64,000 nucleotides of DNA from Altererythrobacter epoxidivorans. GTDB lineage: Bacteria; Pseudomonadota; Alphaproteobacteria; Sphingomonadales; Sphingomonadaceae. Where the stretch lies: assembly GCF_001281485.1 (NCBI RefSeq), contig NZ_CP012669.1, positions 2,263,501 through 2,327,500 of the forward strand. The letters run 5' to 3'. The notes beneath the pieces are model-generated. The model saw only the letters and a program-made list of their open reading frames with translations. It was not told the origin of the DNA and did not search any database. Below are positions 57,262-64,000 of this stretch, piece by piece (the stretch's first letter is position 1; each line of letters opens with the position of its first letter). Both the position numbers and the translations under genes were made by a program.

Positions 57262-58059
57262 ATGGTTTCAGTCGCTACATGGAATATCAACTCGGTCCGC
57301 CTGCGCTTGCCGATCGTAGAGCGCCTCTTGCAGGAGGAAGCCCCGGACGTGCTTTGCCTGCAGGAGATCAAATGCCAGGAGCATCAGTTCCCGGCCCAGG
57401 CGCTGGCCGATCTCGGCTATACCTACCAGGCGATCCACGGGCAGAAGGGTTATCACGGCGTCGCGACGGTCAGCCGGCTGCCGATGAAGGAATTCTCGCG
57501 CCACGACTGGCAGGACAATGGCGAGGCGCGTCATGTCGGGGTCGAACTGACCGATCCGGCGCACCAGGGCATGGTGATCGAGAACGTCTATATTCCCGCA
57601 GGCGGCGACGAGCCCGACCGCACGATCAATGTGAAGTTCGGGCAGAAGCTCGACTTCCTCGAACGCATGACGCGCTGGGCCGACAAGGTCGATCGCCCGA
57701 CGCTGATCGTCGGCGATTTCAACATTGCGCCGCTCGAAAGCGATGTCTGGAACCACAAGCAGTTGTTGAAGGTGGTGAGCCACACGCCGCTCGAGGTCGA
57801 GACGCTGCAACGCTTCAAGGATGCCCACGGCTGGACCGACATCGGGCGCGAGCACATCCGCGATCCCGAACGCTATTTCAGCTGGTGGAGTTACCGCGCC
57901 AAGGACTGGAAGGCCAATGATCGCGGACGCCGGCTAGACCACATGTGGGCCAGTCCCGAGCTTGCCAAACAGGCAGGACGGCACTGGCTGCGCGAAGATG
58001 CGCGCGACTGGGAAAAACCGAGCGACCATATCCCGCTGTTTACGGAGTTCAGTCTCTGA
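57262..58059 (+). CDS. xth: exodeoxyribonuclease III
   Basis: A 265-residue AP endonuclease and 3' exonuclease for base-excision repair. The fold begins VSVATWNINSVR, with the metal glutamate E35 in LQEIKCQ, the active YIPAGG, GDFNIAP and the C-terminal SDHIP with the catalytic histidine. ATG 57262 is taken because it starts the conserved domain; the open frame extends upstream without homology. It is followed by ribA with a four-base CTGA overlap. GGAG within its last codons sets up that start. Confidence 0.93.
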   Translation: MVSVATWNINSVRLRLPIVERLLQEEAPDVLCLQEIKCQEHQFPAQALADLGYTYQAIHGQKGYHGVATVSRLPMKEFSRHDWQDNGEARHVGVELTDPAHQGMVIENVYIPAGGDEPDRTINVKFGQKLDFLERMTRWADKVDRPTLIVGDFNIAPLESDVWNHKQLLKVVSHTPLEVETLQRFKDAHGWTDIGREHIRDPERYFSWWSYRAKDWKANDRGRRLDHMWASPELAKQAGRHWLREDARDWEKPSDHIPLFTEFSL

Positions 58060-59132
58060 ACGAGGCCGCGCCTCGACCCACGCCCTCGCGCCGCGTCGCG
58101 CAGGCGGTCGATGCCCTGCGGCACGGCTGGCCGATCGCATTTGCAGGCGGCCCGGTCCTGCTGCCGGTCGAAACCGCGATCGCAAAGGCGGCAACTTCGG
58201 ACAGGATGCTGATATCGGCGGCGCGCGCAGCCACGCTGAAACTGGCCAACCAGCGCGAAGCGGCAGAGCCGCATGCGCCGGTCCTGATCCGGGGCGGGGA
58301 AGCCTTCGACCTCGCATCCGCGCGCCCGATTGCCGATCCTGCGCTCGATCTCGCCAATCCGCTCAAAGGGCCGTTCAAGGCCGAAGCGATCGAATGGGCA
58401 GGGGAAGCGAGAGCGGCAATGGAGCTGGCGCGGATTGCAGGCATCCTTCCCGCTTTCATGGTCGATCCCGCTTCTGCCGGAGAAGCGCAGGCGATCGAAA
58501 CCGGTGATCTTGCGGAATGGGCCGACACGGCCAACCTGACGATTGCGACGCGCGCACGGCTTCCGGTCGCAGCGAGCGAGACAGCCGAAATCGTCGCCTT
58601 CCGCAGCGCCGACGACATGCGAGAACACGTCGCGCTGGTGATTGGCAGGCAGACGGGCGATGTCGCGCCGCTGGTGCGGCTCCACTCAGAGTGCCTTACC
58701 GGCGATATACTCGGCAGCCTCAAATGCGATTGCGGGCCGCAGCTTGATGCAGCACTGGCGGCGATGGCCGACGAGGCGAGCCGGGGCAGTTGGGGCGTTC
58801 TCCTTTACATGCGGCAGGAAGGGCGCGGCATCGGCCTCGTCAACAAGCTGCGCGCCTATCGCCTGCAGGATCAGGGCTTCGACACGGTCGAGGCGAACGA
58901 ACGGCTGGGCCTGCCGGACGAGGCCCGGGATTTCGCCACCGCCGCGCGAATGCTCGACCTGCTCGGGGTCCGCTCGATCCGCCTGATGACGAATAATCCG
59001 CGCAAGGTCGCAGCGCTCGAGGCAGCGGGCATGACGGTGAATGAACGGGTGCCGCACCAGCTGCCCGACAATCCGCACAACGCCCGCTACCTCGCAACCA
59101 AGCGCGACAAATCGGGCCACTTGCTGGAATGA
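58056..59132 (+). CDS. ribA: GTP cyclohydrolase II with degenerate DHBP-synthase-like N-terminus
   Basis: First step of riboflavin synthesis. The C-terminal half is a normal GCH2: zinc cysteines C-x10-C-x-C in ECLTGDILGSLKCDCG, YMRQEGRGIGL and LMTNNPRKVAAL. The N-terminal 190 residues align in layout with DHBP synthase (VDALRHGWPIAF), but the acidic DDEDRENEGD site is absent (GGPVLLPVETAI), so that half is probably inactive. No ATG, GTG or TTG fits: CTG 58056 overlaps the xth stop as CTGA and has GGAG eight bases upstream. GTG 57945 would overlap xth by 115 bases. It overlaps the GNAT gene as ATGA. Confidence 0.9.
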   Translation: MNEAAPRPTPSRRVAQAVDALRHGWPIAFAGGPVLLPVETAIAKAATSDRMLISAARAATLKLANQREAAEPHAPVLIRGGEAFDLASARPIADPALDLANPLKGPFKAEAIEWAGEARAAMELARIAGILPAFMVDPASAGEAQAIETGDLAEWADTANLTIATRARLPVAASETAEIVAFRSADDMREHVALVIGRQTGDVAPLVRLHSECLTGDILGSLKCDCGPQLDAALAAMADEASRGSWGVLLYMRQEGRGIGLVNKLRAYRLQDQGFDTVEANERLGLPDEARDFATAARMLDLLGVRSIRLMTNNPRKVAALEAAGMTVNERVPHQLPDNPHNARYLATKRDKSGHLLE

Positions 59133-59629
59133 CCGCCGTCTCGCTCCGCCCCGAAGCCACGCAGGATCACGCGGCAATCTTCGATGTTACCAAGGCTGCA
59201 TTTCGCGACATGCCATTCTCTGATGGAAGCGAAGCCGGACTGGTCGGCAAGCTGCGCGATGCAGGCGATCTCACGCTATCGCTGGTGGCGGAAAACGGCG
59301 GGCACATCGTTGGCCATATCGCCTTTTCACCCGTCACGATCAGCGACGGCACCGGCGACTGGTACGGGCTCGGGCCGGTAAGCGTGACGCCCGAACTTCA
59401 TGGACAGGGCATCGGTTTCCGGCTGGTCCAGCGGGGTATCGCGGACATACGCGCTTTGGGGGCAAAGGGCATCGTGCTGCTGGGCGATCCGGAATATTAC
59501 GGGCGCTTCGGCTTCAGGCATGAACCGCAGCTCGCCTATCCGGGGCCGCCAGCGGAATATTTCCAGTGCCTGGTGCTGGAAGGCGATCTTCCCTCTGGCG
59601 TTGTCAGCTACGCCCCGGCTTTCGGATAG
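59129..59629 (+). CDS. GNAT family N-acetyltransferase (YhbS-like)
   Basis: A 166-residue acetyl-CoA-dependent acetyltransferase. The fold is shown by IVGHIAFSPV, the acetyl-CoA pyrophosphate loop PELHGQGIGFRLVQRG (Q/R-x-x-G-x-G/A) and the terminal GDPEYYGRFGFRH, typical of the YhbS group. The acceptor is unknown. Its ATG overlaps the ribA stop, so it belongs to the xth-ribA unit, although it has no known riboflavin role. Confidence 0.85.
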   Translation: MTAVSLRPEATQDHAAIFDVTKAAFRDMPFSDGSEAGLVGKLRDAGDLTLSLVAENGGHIVGHIAFSPVTISDGTGDWYGLGPVSVTPELHGQGIGFRLVQRGIADIRALGAKGIVLLGDPEYYGRFGFRHEPQLAYPGPPAEYFQCLVLEGDLPSGVVSYAPAFG

Positions 59630-59632
59630 GTA

Positions 59633-60616
59633 TCAGCGCGCTTCGAAAGGGGCGATGCCGCTTTCGATTTCATTCTCACGGATGGCGATCCCGTGTCCGG
59701 TCCAGTCGGCTACGAACACCGATGATCGCTTGAGTCCCGGCACGAAACGCGCCGTATTGTGCGTGATCTGCAGACCGTCTGCATCGTGGAGCAGGTCTTC
59801 TGCGCCGACCGCGATGAAGGCGGAGTAGTTCTCCTTGTCGCGGCCCTGCACGAACAGATTGCCCTCGATCTTGCCGATGGCGCCAGCGGGCAGGTCGATC
59901 ATGTAATTCGTGGCGCGGCCATTCGCGTCGTCGAAACTATTGCCGATGATTTCGGCTCTCGCCGCACGAGACTTGAGATAGTGCCCGCCGGTGCCGCGTT
60001 CGAAACGGCTGCGGGTCACGCGCAACAGGCCATAATTGCCGATGTAGATAGAATGAGCGCAGCCGGCCGAATTCTCGCAGGTACCAAGCCCGGTGAAGGT
60101 CGATTTGTCGATGACGATGGCTGCGCCCGGATCGTCGCCTGTCAGGATGCCCTGTTGGCTGTCGGCGAACCAGCTCTGGCGGACATGGAGGTCGCCCTGC
60201 TCCAGCCGGATGCCGGCGCCGTTTCCGTCACCGACCGCAATCCCCCGGAATACGAGCCCGTCGACCGAAGCCTTGCGGCCTCTCAGGACCAGCGCCGCCT
60301 TGCCCTCGCAGGCGGTGTTCTCGAAAACTGCCTGACCCTGCTCCTGCGCACGATAGGTCACGATCCCGCCTTCCTGGACAGCGCATTCACGGTAACGTCC
60401 CGGTGCGATGGTGATCGTGCCCTGGCCGGCGCCGATGGCGCGGACCGCGTCCTGCAACGTGGCAAAGCCGCGCCCCGTTTCCTGGACCACGAACTTTGCC
60501 TGGACCGGCTGCGCAATCAGGGCTGCAAGCGGGATCGAGGCAACCGCGAAGAGGACGGTCGCCACGCCGAGCCATCCGAGGCCTGGGTGCGTGCGGCGGG
60601 CAGTATGCTGGGTCAT
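59633..60616 (-). CDS. secreted right-handed beta-helix protein
   Basis: A 327-residue exported protein with a signal anchor or peptide (about 14-40, ending PVQAKF). The body reads as a parallel beta-helix: GFATLQDAVRAI and TITIAPGRYRE resemble the start of pectate-lyase and NosD-like folds, and repeated turns such as DLHVRQSWFADSQQG and LLRVTRSRFERGTG follow. Four cysteines (RECAV, NTACEG, GTCENSAGC) may form disulfides. The catalytic residues of pectate lyases are not evident. ATG 60616 is chosen over TTG 60622. Function unknown. Confidence 0.75.
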   Translation of the reverse strand: MTQHTARRTHPGLGWLGVATVLFAVASIPLAALIAQPVQAKFVVQETGRGFATLQDAVRAIGAGQGTITIAPGRYRECAVQEGGIVTYRAQEQGQAVFENTACEGKAALVLRGRKASVDGLVFRGIAVGDGNGAGIRLEQGDLHVRQSWFADSQQGILTGDDPGAAIVIDKSTFTGLGTCENSAGCAHSIYIGNYGLLRVTRSRFERGTGGHYLKSRAARAEIIGNSFDDANGRATNYMIDLPAGAIGKIEGNLFVQGRDKENYSAFIAVGAEDLLHDADGLQITHNTARFVPGLKRSSVFVADWTGHGIAIRENEIESGIAPFEAR

Positions 60617-60671
60617 GCGCAAACCCTAGCAGGGCAATGGTTAACGGGCCGTCAAGCAGGAGCCTTGCGTG

Positions 60672-60869
60672 TCATTCCTTCGGCGGCCTCCCCCGCTTCG
60701 GCTTGCCCGAGATGGGGACCTTGATGCCGCGCGCTGCCAGAGCCTCGCGCAGGAGGACCTCGATTTCGGCGTTCGCGCTGCGCAATTCACCCGCAGCAAG
60801 CCGCTCGACCGCCGCATGGACTGCGGGGTCGAGACGGAGTGCGAAAGCTTTCTTCGGTGGTGCAGCCAT
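60672..60869 (-). CDS. small ribbon-helix-helix (Arc-like) DNA-binding protein
   Basis: A 65-residue protein. Residues 8-47 (AFALRLDPAVHAAVERLA, RSANAEIEVLLREAL) match the ribbon-helix-helix fold of Arc/MetJ-type repressors. The tail KPKRGRPPKE contains the AT-hook core RGRP, which binds the minor groove of AT-rich DNA. It follows the SPFH gene after 21 bases on the same strand, so the two are probably one operon, and an AT-rich palindrome precedes that operon. An autoregulatory repressor is a reasonable guess. Confidence 0.8.
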   Translation of the reverse strand: MAAPPKKAFALRLDPAVHAAVERLAAGELRSANAEIEVLLREALAARGIKVPISGKPKRGRPPKE

Positions 60870-60890
60870 GGCTGCCTCCTGCCCCTTCGC

Positions 60891-61808
60891 TTACTGGTAG
60901 AGCGTGCCGGTGTTGACGACCGGTTGCGCCTCGCGGTCGCCGCACAGGACCACCATGAGGTTGGAAACCATTGCCGCCTTGCGCTCTTCATCGAGGTCGA
61001 CAATGCCATCGTGCGAGAGTTTCCGCAGCGCATCCTCAACCATTCCGACCGCGCCCAGCACGACCTTCTGGCGCGCCGCGATCACGGCATCAGCCTGCTG
61101 GCGGCGAAGCATCGCCCCGGCGATTTCAGGTGCATAGGCGAGGTGCGTGAGGCCCGCTTCGTCGACCACGATCCCGGCGGTGCGCAGGCGTTCGTTGAGC
61201 TCGGCCTGCAATTCGGCGTTGATGATGTCGGCGCTGCCGCGCAGCGTCGTTTCATCCTCGTCGCTCATGTCGTCATAGGGGTGCCGCGCACCGACCGTAC
61301 GAAGACCGGCCTCGATCTGGATGTTCACGAACTCCTTGTAATCGTCGACGTCGAACACCGCCTGGGCGGTGTCCGCCACGCGCCAGACGACGTTGCAGGC
61401 GATCTCGATCGGGTTACCGCGAAGGTCGTTGATCTTGACCTTGTCGGAATGGACGTTGTGGACGCGGGCGGAGATCTTCTTGCGGATCATCCATGGCCAG
61501 ACCCAGCGCAGACCTTCTGTCCTGTCGGTACCGCGATATTCGCCGAACAACGTGATCACGGCGCCCTGGTTCGGCTGCACCATGTAGAATCCGACCATCA
61601 CGAAAACCGAAGCCATGACCGCACCGATAAGAGTGCCGATGAAGGCCAGCTTTTCGAACTTAGACGCGCCGACAGGCGGCAACCCGCCCATGATCGCCCA
61701 GACTCCGATGACCGTAATGGCCAGCAGGACCAGCAACATGACATAGCCGCTATGCGCCGATGCCGGGGTCTCCCGGCTGACGTTCATCACGTTCGATTTG
61801 TCGCTCAT
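60891..61808 (-). CDS. SPFH/band-7 (stomatin-like) membrane protein
   Basis: A 305-residue protein with two N-terminal helices (about 22-43 and 54-76) and then an SPFH domain ([20 protein letters not shown] to [17 protein letters not shown]). A conserved C-terminal helix region with [16 protein letters not shown] is usual for flotillin and stomatin relatives that build membrane scaffolds. The physiological target is unknown. GGAG lies eight bases before ATG 61808, and a perfect 12-base palindrome lies about 20 bases further upstream. Cotranscribed with the ribbon-helix-helix gene. Confidence 0.87.
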   Translation of the reverse strand: MSDKSNVMNVSRETPASAHSGYVMLLVLLAITVIGVWAIMGGLPPVGASKFEKLAFIGTLIGAVMASVFVMVGFYMVQPNQGAVITLFGEYRGTDRTEGLRWVWPWMIRKKISARVHNVHSDKVKINDLRGNPIEIACNVVWRVADTAQAVFDVDDYKEFVNIQIEAGLRTVGARHPYDDMSDEDETTLRGSADIINAELQAELNERLRTAGIVVDEAGLTHLAYAPEIAGAMLRRQQADAVIAARQKVVLGAVGMVEDALRKLSHDGIVDLDEERKAAMVSNLMVVLCGDREAQPVVNTGTLYQ

Positions 61809-61828
61809 GATATTTTCTCCGATATAAT

Positions 61829-61840
61829 TATGATATCATA
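61829..61840. promoter_or_regulatory. palindromic candidate operator before the SPFH gene
   Basis: TATGATATCATA is a perfect 12-base palindrome in an AT-rich island (61810-61845) of an otherwise GC-rich region. On the SPFH strand its left half, TATGAT, could also be the -10 hexamer. Distance to the ATG is 20 bases. A repressor here would block transcription. Confidence 0.5.
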
Positions 61841-61963
61841 TTAATCGAAAAGCGGACGTCGCGCAATCAGAATCGCGCGCTTGCAGCACCCCGAGCCGCC
61901 CGATAGACATTCGGGCGCTGCGGCGTTTCGCCGCGTCGATATTCTTCAACAGGAGACGGATTG

Positions 61964-62263
61964 ATGAAAAAGTTCACTGCCCTGGCCATGGTCGCGGCCG
62001 GATCGCTGGTTCTGGCTGCGTGCGGCAACTCGGATGACGTGTCGGAAGACATGACCTCCGAAACGGTTGAAATGCCTGCCGAAGAAGCGCTCGAGCCGGT
62101 GACCGAAGGTCCGGTCGAGGACAGCGCAGCCTCGGTCGAGGATGACACCAGCACTAATGTCACCACCGACGAGGCGGAAGCTGCTGCCGCAGCCGCTGCC
62201 GACGTCGCTGCCGACGCTATGGCTGCTGCCGAAGCTGCCGAGGCCGCAGCGGCAACTGAATAA
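61964..62263 (+). CDS. small acidic, alanine-rich lipoprotein
   Basis: A 99-residue lipoprotein: signal peptide with lipobox LAAC (MKKFTALAMVAAGSLVLAAC), an acidic middle rich in Asp, Glu, Val and Thr, then a C-terminal 30 residues almost entirely Ala with Glu and Asp spaced through it, likely one long helix. No catalytic motif. AGGAG precedes ATG 61964. A similar small lipoprotein gene follows. It may act as a periplasmic spacer like Lpp, but no C-terminal lysine for peptidoglycan is present. Confidence 0.7.
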   Translation: MKKFTALAMVAAGSLVLAACGNSDDVSEDMTSETVEMPAEEALEPVTEGPVEDSAASVEDDTSTNVTTDEAEAAAAAAADVAADAMAAAEAAEAAAATE

Positions 62264-62265
62264 TC

Positions 62266-62289
62266 GGTATGCCGCCCACGCGGCATACC
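62266..62289 (+). terminator. perfect ten-pair hairpin after the Ala-rich lipoprotein gene
   Basis: GGTATGCCGC (62266-62275) pairs with GCGGCATACC (62280-62289) around a CCAC loop, starting two bases after the TAA. A second possible stem, AAAAGCCG (62299-62306) with CGGCTTTT (62344-62351) followed by CCTTTTT, lies downstream and supplies the T-tract the first lacks. Confidence 0.6.
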
Positions 62290-62382
62290 CCGAAGGCAAA
62301 AAGCCGGCGGTTTGGCTCGGGATCTTCGCCTGCGCTCAATCGTCGGCTTTTCCTTTTTCGCAGAAGCGTTATGGAGCACGGC

Positions 62383-62619
62383 ATGAATCGACGCATCGCC
62401 ACCCTGCTGCTTGCCGCAGCCGCCACCGCCCTGTCGGCCTGCGGCCCGGCGGACAATGATCCGGGGCCGGGCGGCGTCACGGTGGGTGAAGCGCGGGCGC
62501 TGGACGAAGCAGCCGAAATGCTGGAAGAACGGCGTATCCCCGACGAAGCAATTCCCGAGGTTGAGGGCGAAAATGCTCAACAGCCACCGGCGACCGGAAC
62601 GGAAACCGGCACCCAATAA
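62383..62619 (+). CDS. small hypothetical lipoprotein
   Basis: A 78-residue lipoprotein with signal peptide and lipobox LSAC (MNRRIATLLLAAAATALSAC). The mature part is acidic and Pro/Thr-rich with a short helix (EARALDEAAEMLEERRIP). ATG 62383 has GGAG six bases upstream; ATG 62371 is in frame but has no Shine-Dalgarno. Family not recognised. It lies 36 bases before the acyl-CoA dehydrogenase gene and may share its transcript. Confidence 0.65.
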   Translation: MNRRIATLLLAAAATALSACGPADNDPGPGGVTVGEARALDEAAEMLEERRIPDEAIPEVEGENAQQPPATGTETGTQ

Positions 62620-62655
62620 GAACAACTGACCTGACACGACCGAGAGAGAGACGCC

Positions 62656-63834
62656 ATGAGCCAGACCGGAATGGACCCGGAAACCTTCGAACAGTTCATC
62701 GAACAGCTGGAACGCTATGTTCGCGAACGGCTGATCCCGGCGGAAAAGGATGTCATCGAGAATGACGCCATTCCTGCCGACATCATCGAAGAGATGAAGG
62801 AAATGGGTCTGTTCGGACTGACCGTGCCTGAAGAGTTTGGCGGCGCGGGGCTCAACACGGAACAATATGCGCGCACGGTCTATACCATGGCCTACGCAGC
62901 GCCGGCCTACCGTTCGATCTTCTCGATCAATGTCGGAATGTTCAATTCGGCGATCAAGAACGGCGGCACCGATGCGCAGAAGGCCGAATGGTGGCCGCGT
63001 ATCGCCGCGGGCGAGATCGCCTGCTTCGGCCTGACCGAGCCGGGAAGCGGTTCGGACAGCGCCGCGATGCAGACGACTGCCAAGCCCGACCCGTCGGGCA
63101 ATGGCTGGATCCTCAACGGCACGAAGCGCTACATCACCAATGCTCCGCACGCCTCGGTCGGCCTGATCATGGCGCGCACGGAGAAGGACAACCTGCCCAA
63201 GAATGCGCATGTCAGCGCCTTCATCGTGCCGATGGATACGCCCGGCGTTTCGACCGGCAGCCCCGACCACAAGATGGGGCAGGCGGGCAGTCATATCTCG
63301 GACATCATGCTCGACGACGTGCACGTCCCGGGCGATGCCCTGCTGGGCGGAGAGACGGGCCGCGGCTTCGTCTTCGCGATGAAGAGCCTCGACAACGGCC
63401 GCATCTCTGTCGGCGCTGCATCAACCGGCTATGCCCGCCGCGCGCTCGACAGTGCGATCCGCTATGCCAACGAGCGCAAGGCGTTTGGCGAACCGATCGC
63501 CAACTTCCAGCTGATCCAGCAGATGCTGGCCGAGAGCGAGACAGAAATCTACGCAGCCGAAAGCATGATGGCTGACGTGACCGCCCGTGCCGATCGCGGG
63601 GAAAACATCCTGCGCAAGGCAGCCGCCTTCAAGGTCTTCGCCTCCGAAATGTGCGGCCGCGTGGTCGACCGCGTGGTCCAGGTCTATGGCGGCGCCGGTT
63701 ATCTTGCCGAATACGAGGCCGAACGCTTCTTCCGCGATGCTCGCATCTATCGCATCTACGAAGGCACGACGCAGATCCTGCAACTGCAGATCGCCAAGCA
63801 CATGTTGCGAGACTGGAAGGCGGAACACGGCTGA
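62656..63834 (+). CDS. acyl-CoA dehydrogenase
   Basis: A 392-residue FAD-dependent dehydrogenase making a 2-enoyl-CoA. It shows the N-terminal GLTVPEEFGGAGL, the FAD block CFGLTEPGSGSDSAAM, YITNAPHASV, and the catalytic glutamate near E369 in IYEGTTQI, the usual position for short- to medium-chain enzymes. GAGAGAG precedes ATG 62656. It is followed after ten bases by a class III CoA-transferase gene, suggesting a small catabolic unit; the acyl substrate is unknown. Confidence 0.93.
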   Translation: MSQTGMDPETFEQFIEQLERYVRERLIPAEKDVIENDAIPADIIEEMKEMGLFGLTVPEEFGGAGLNTEQYARTVYTMAYAAPAYRSIFSINVGMFNSAIKNGGTDAQKAEWWPRIAAGEIACFGLTEPGSGSDSAAMQTTAKPDPSGNGWILNGTKRYITNAPHASVGLIMARTEKDNLPKNAHVSAFIVPMDTPGVSTGSPDHKMGQAGSHISDIMLDDVHVPGDALLGGETGRGFVFAMKSLDNGRISVGAASTGYARRALDSAIRYANERKAFGEPIANFQLIQQMLAESETEIYAAESMMADVTARADRGENILRKAAAFKVFASEMCGRVVDRVVQVYGGAGYLAEYEAERFFRDARIYRIYEGTTQILQLQIAKHMLRDWKAEHG

Positions 63835-63844
63835 GGGCGGCGGC

Positions 63845-64000
63845 GTGTACCAGCTTCTCGACGATCTCAGCCTGATCGAAGTTTCCAGCTTCGTCGCTTC
63901 GCCGACGATCGGCCTCTACTGCGCGCAGATGGGAGCCGAGGTGATCCGCGTCGATCACAAGGCGGGCGGGCTGGATTACGACCGATACCTGCTGACGAAG
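63845..64000 (+). CDS. CaiB/BaiF class III CoA-transferase, 5' part
   Basis: Only the first 52 codons are inside the window. The start is GTG 63845. The sequence LIEVSSFVASPTIGLYCAQ followed by MGAEVIRVDH is the typical N-terminus of class III CoA-transferases, which move CoA between carboxylic acids; the catalytic aspartate lies beyond the window. It probably activates or recycles the substrate of the acyl-CoA dehydrogenase upstream. Confidence 0.85.
   Translation, partial: MYQLLDDLSLIEVSSFVASPTIGLYCAQMGAEVIRVDHKAGGLDYDRYLLTK

Overview
The window is high-GC, densely packed chromosomal DNA. Protein sequences, the operon style and the gene set (TorF-type porin, HWE sensor kinase, alphaproteobacterial GTTC-N7-GTTC SOS box, isovaleryl-CoA and methylcrotonyl-CoA genes) suggest an alphaproteobacterium of the Sphingomonadales, most likely Erythrobacteraceae. 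That placement is inference. I see no rRNA or tRNA gene, CRISPR array, insertion sequence, integrase or prophage gene. This is core chromosome, and the interest lies in gene starts, regulation and fusions.

Layout. 1-4602: tail of an unknown gene, then a leftward unit guaA, HEAT-like protein, endonuclease III-like glycosylase, nth, nitronate monooxygenase. 4698-9419: Tet-type MFS exporter, a 353-base gap with a hairpin, acyl-CoA ligase, PIG-L deacetylase, ZIP transporter. 9540-14235: gyrB with a coupled small membrane protein, then a 5'-nucleotidase lipoprotein. 14238-20366: leftward genes, including a leucine-catabolism unit (isovaleryl-CoA dehydrogenase, secreted esterase, methylcrotonyl-CoA carboxylase beta subunit, tiny membrane protein), a PlsC-like acyltransferase, a DUF1295 protein and a TetR regulator. 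20492-24914: HWE kinase, lipoprotein, and an osmolyte-type ABC importer whose permease is fused to its binding protein. 24915-29482: a MidA-like methyltransferase with a very long Lys/Pro/Glu/Ala-rich N-terminus, lgt and an acyl-CoA synthetase. 29523-36228: glnD, then a GAF-Fis regulator, aldehyde dehydrogenase, TorF porin and DUF779 protein. 36225-41741: YggS, TenI/ThiE-like protein, ftsK, membrane diguanylate cyclase. 41738-49868: thioesterase, S9 oligopeptidase, aminopeptidase P, a VOC protein behind a probable LexA box, and a periplasmic EF-hand protein followed by a two-component system. 49888-54776: HerA-like ATPase, fused pabB-pabC, RluA-type pseudouridine synthase, arfB, rpmG. 54841-59629: lolA, a candidate small-RNA region, alkaline phosphatase, xth, a GTP cyclohydrolase II with a degenerate N-terminal domain, GNAT acetyltransferase. 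59633-64000: beta-helix protein, ribbon-helix-helix protein, SPFH protein, two small lipoproteins, acyl-CoA dehydrogenase and the start of a CaiB/BaiF CoA-transferase.

Many neighbours share four bases of the NTGA form (ATGA, GTGA, TTGA, and apparently CTGA). Three convergent pairs share one CTAG that supplies both stop codons. The leads most worth following are the SOS-boxed VOC gene, the disordered-tail methyltransferase, the EF-hand/two-component module, the ribA gene with a probable CTG start and a dead-looking DHBP-synthase-like half, and several inverted or tandem repeats next to operons they may control.
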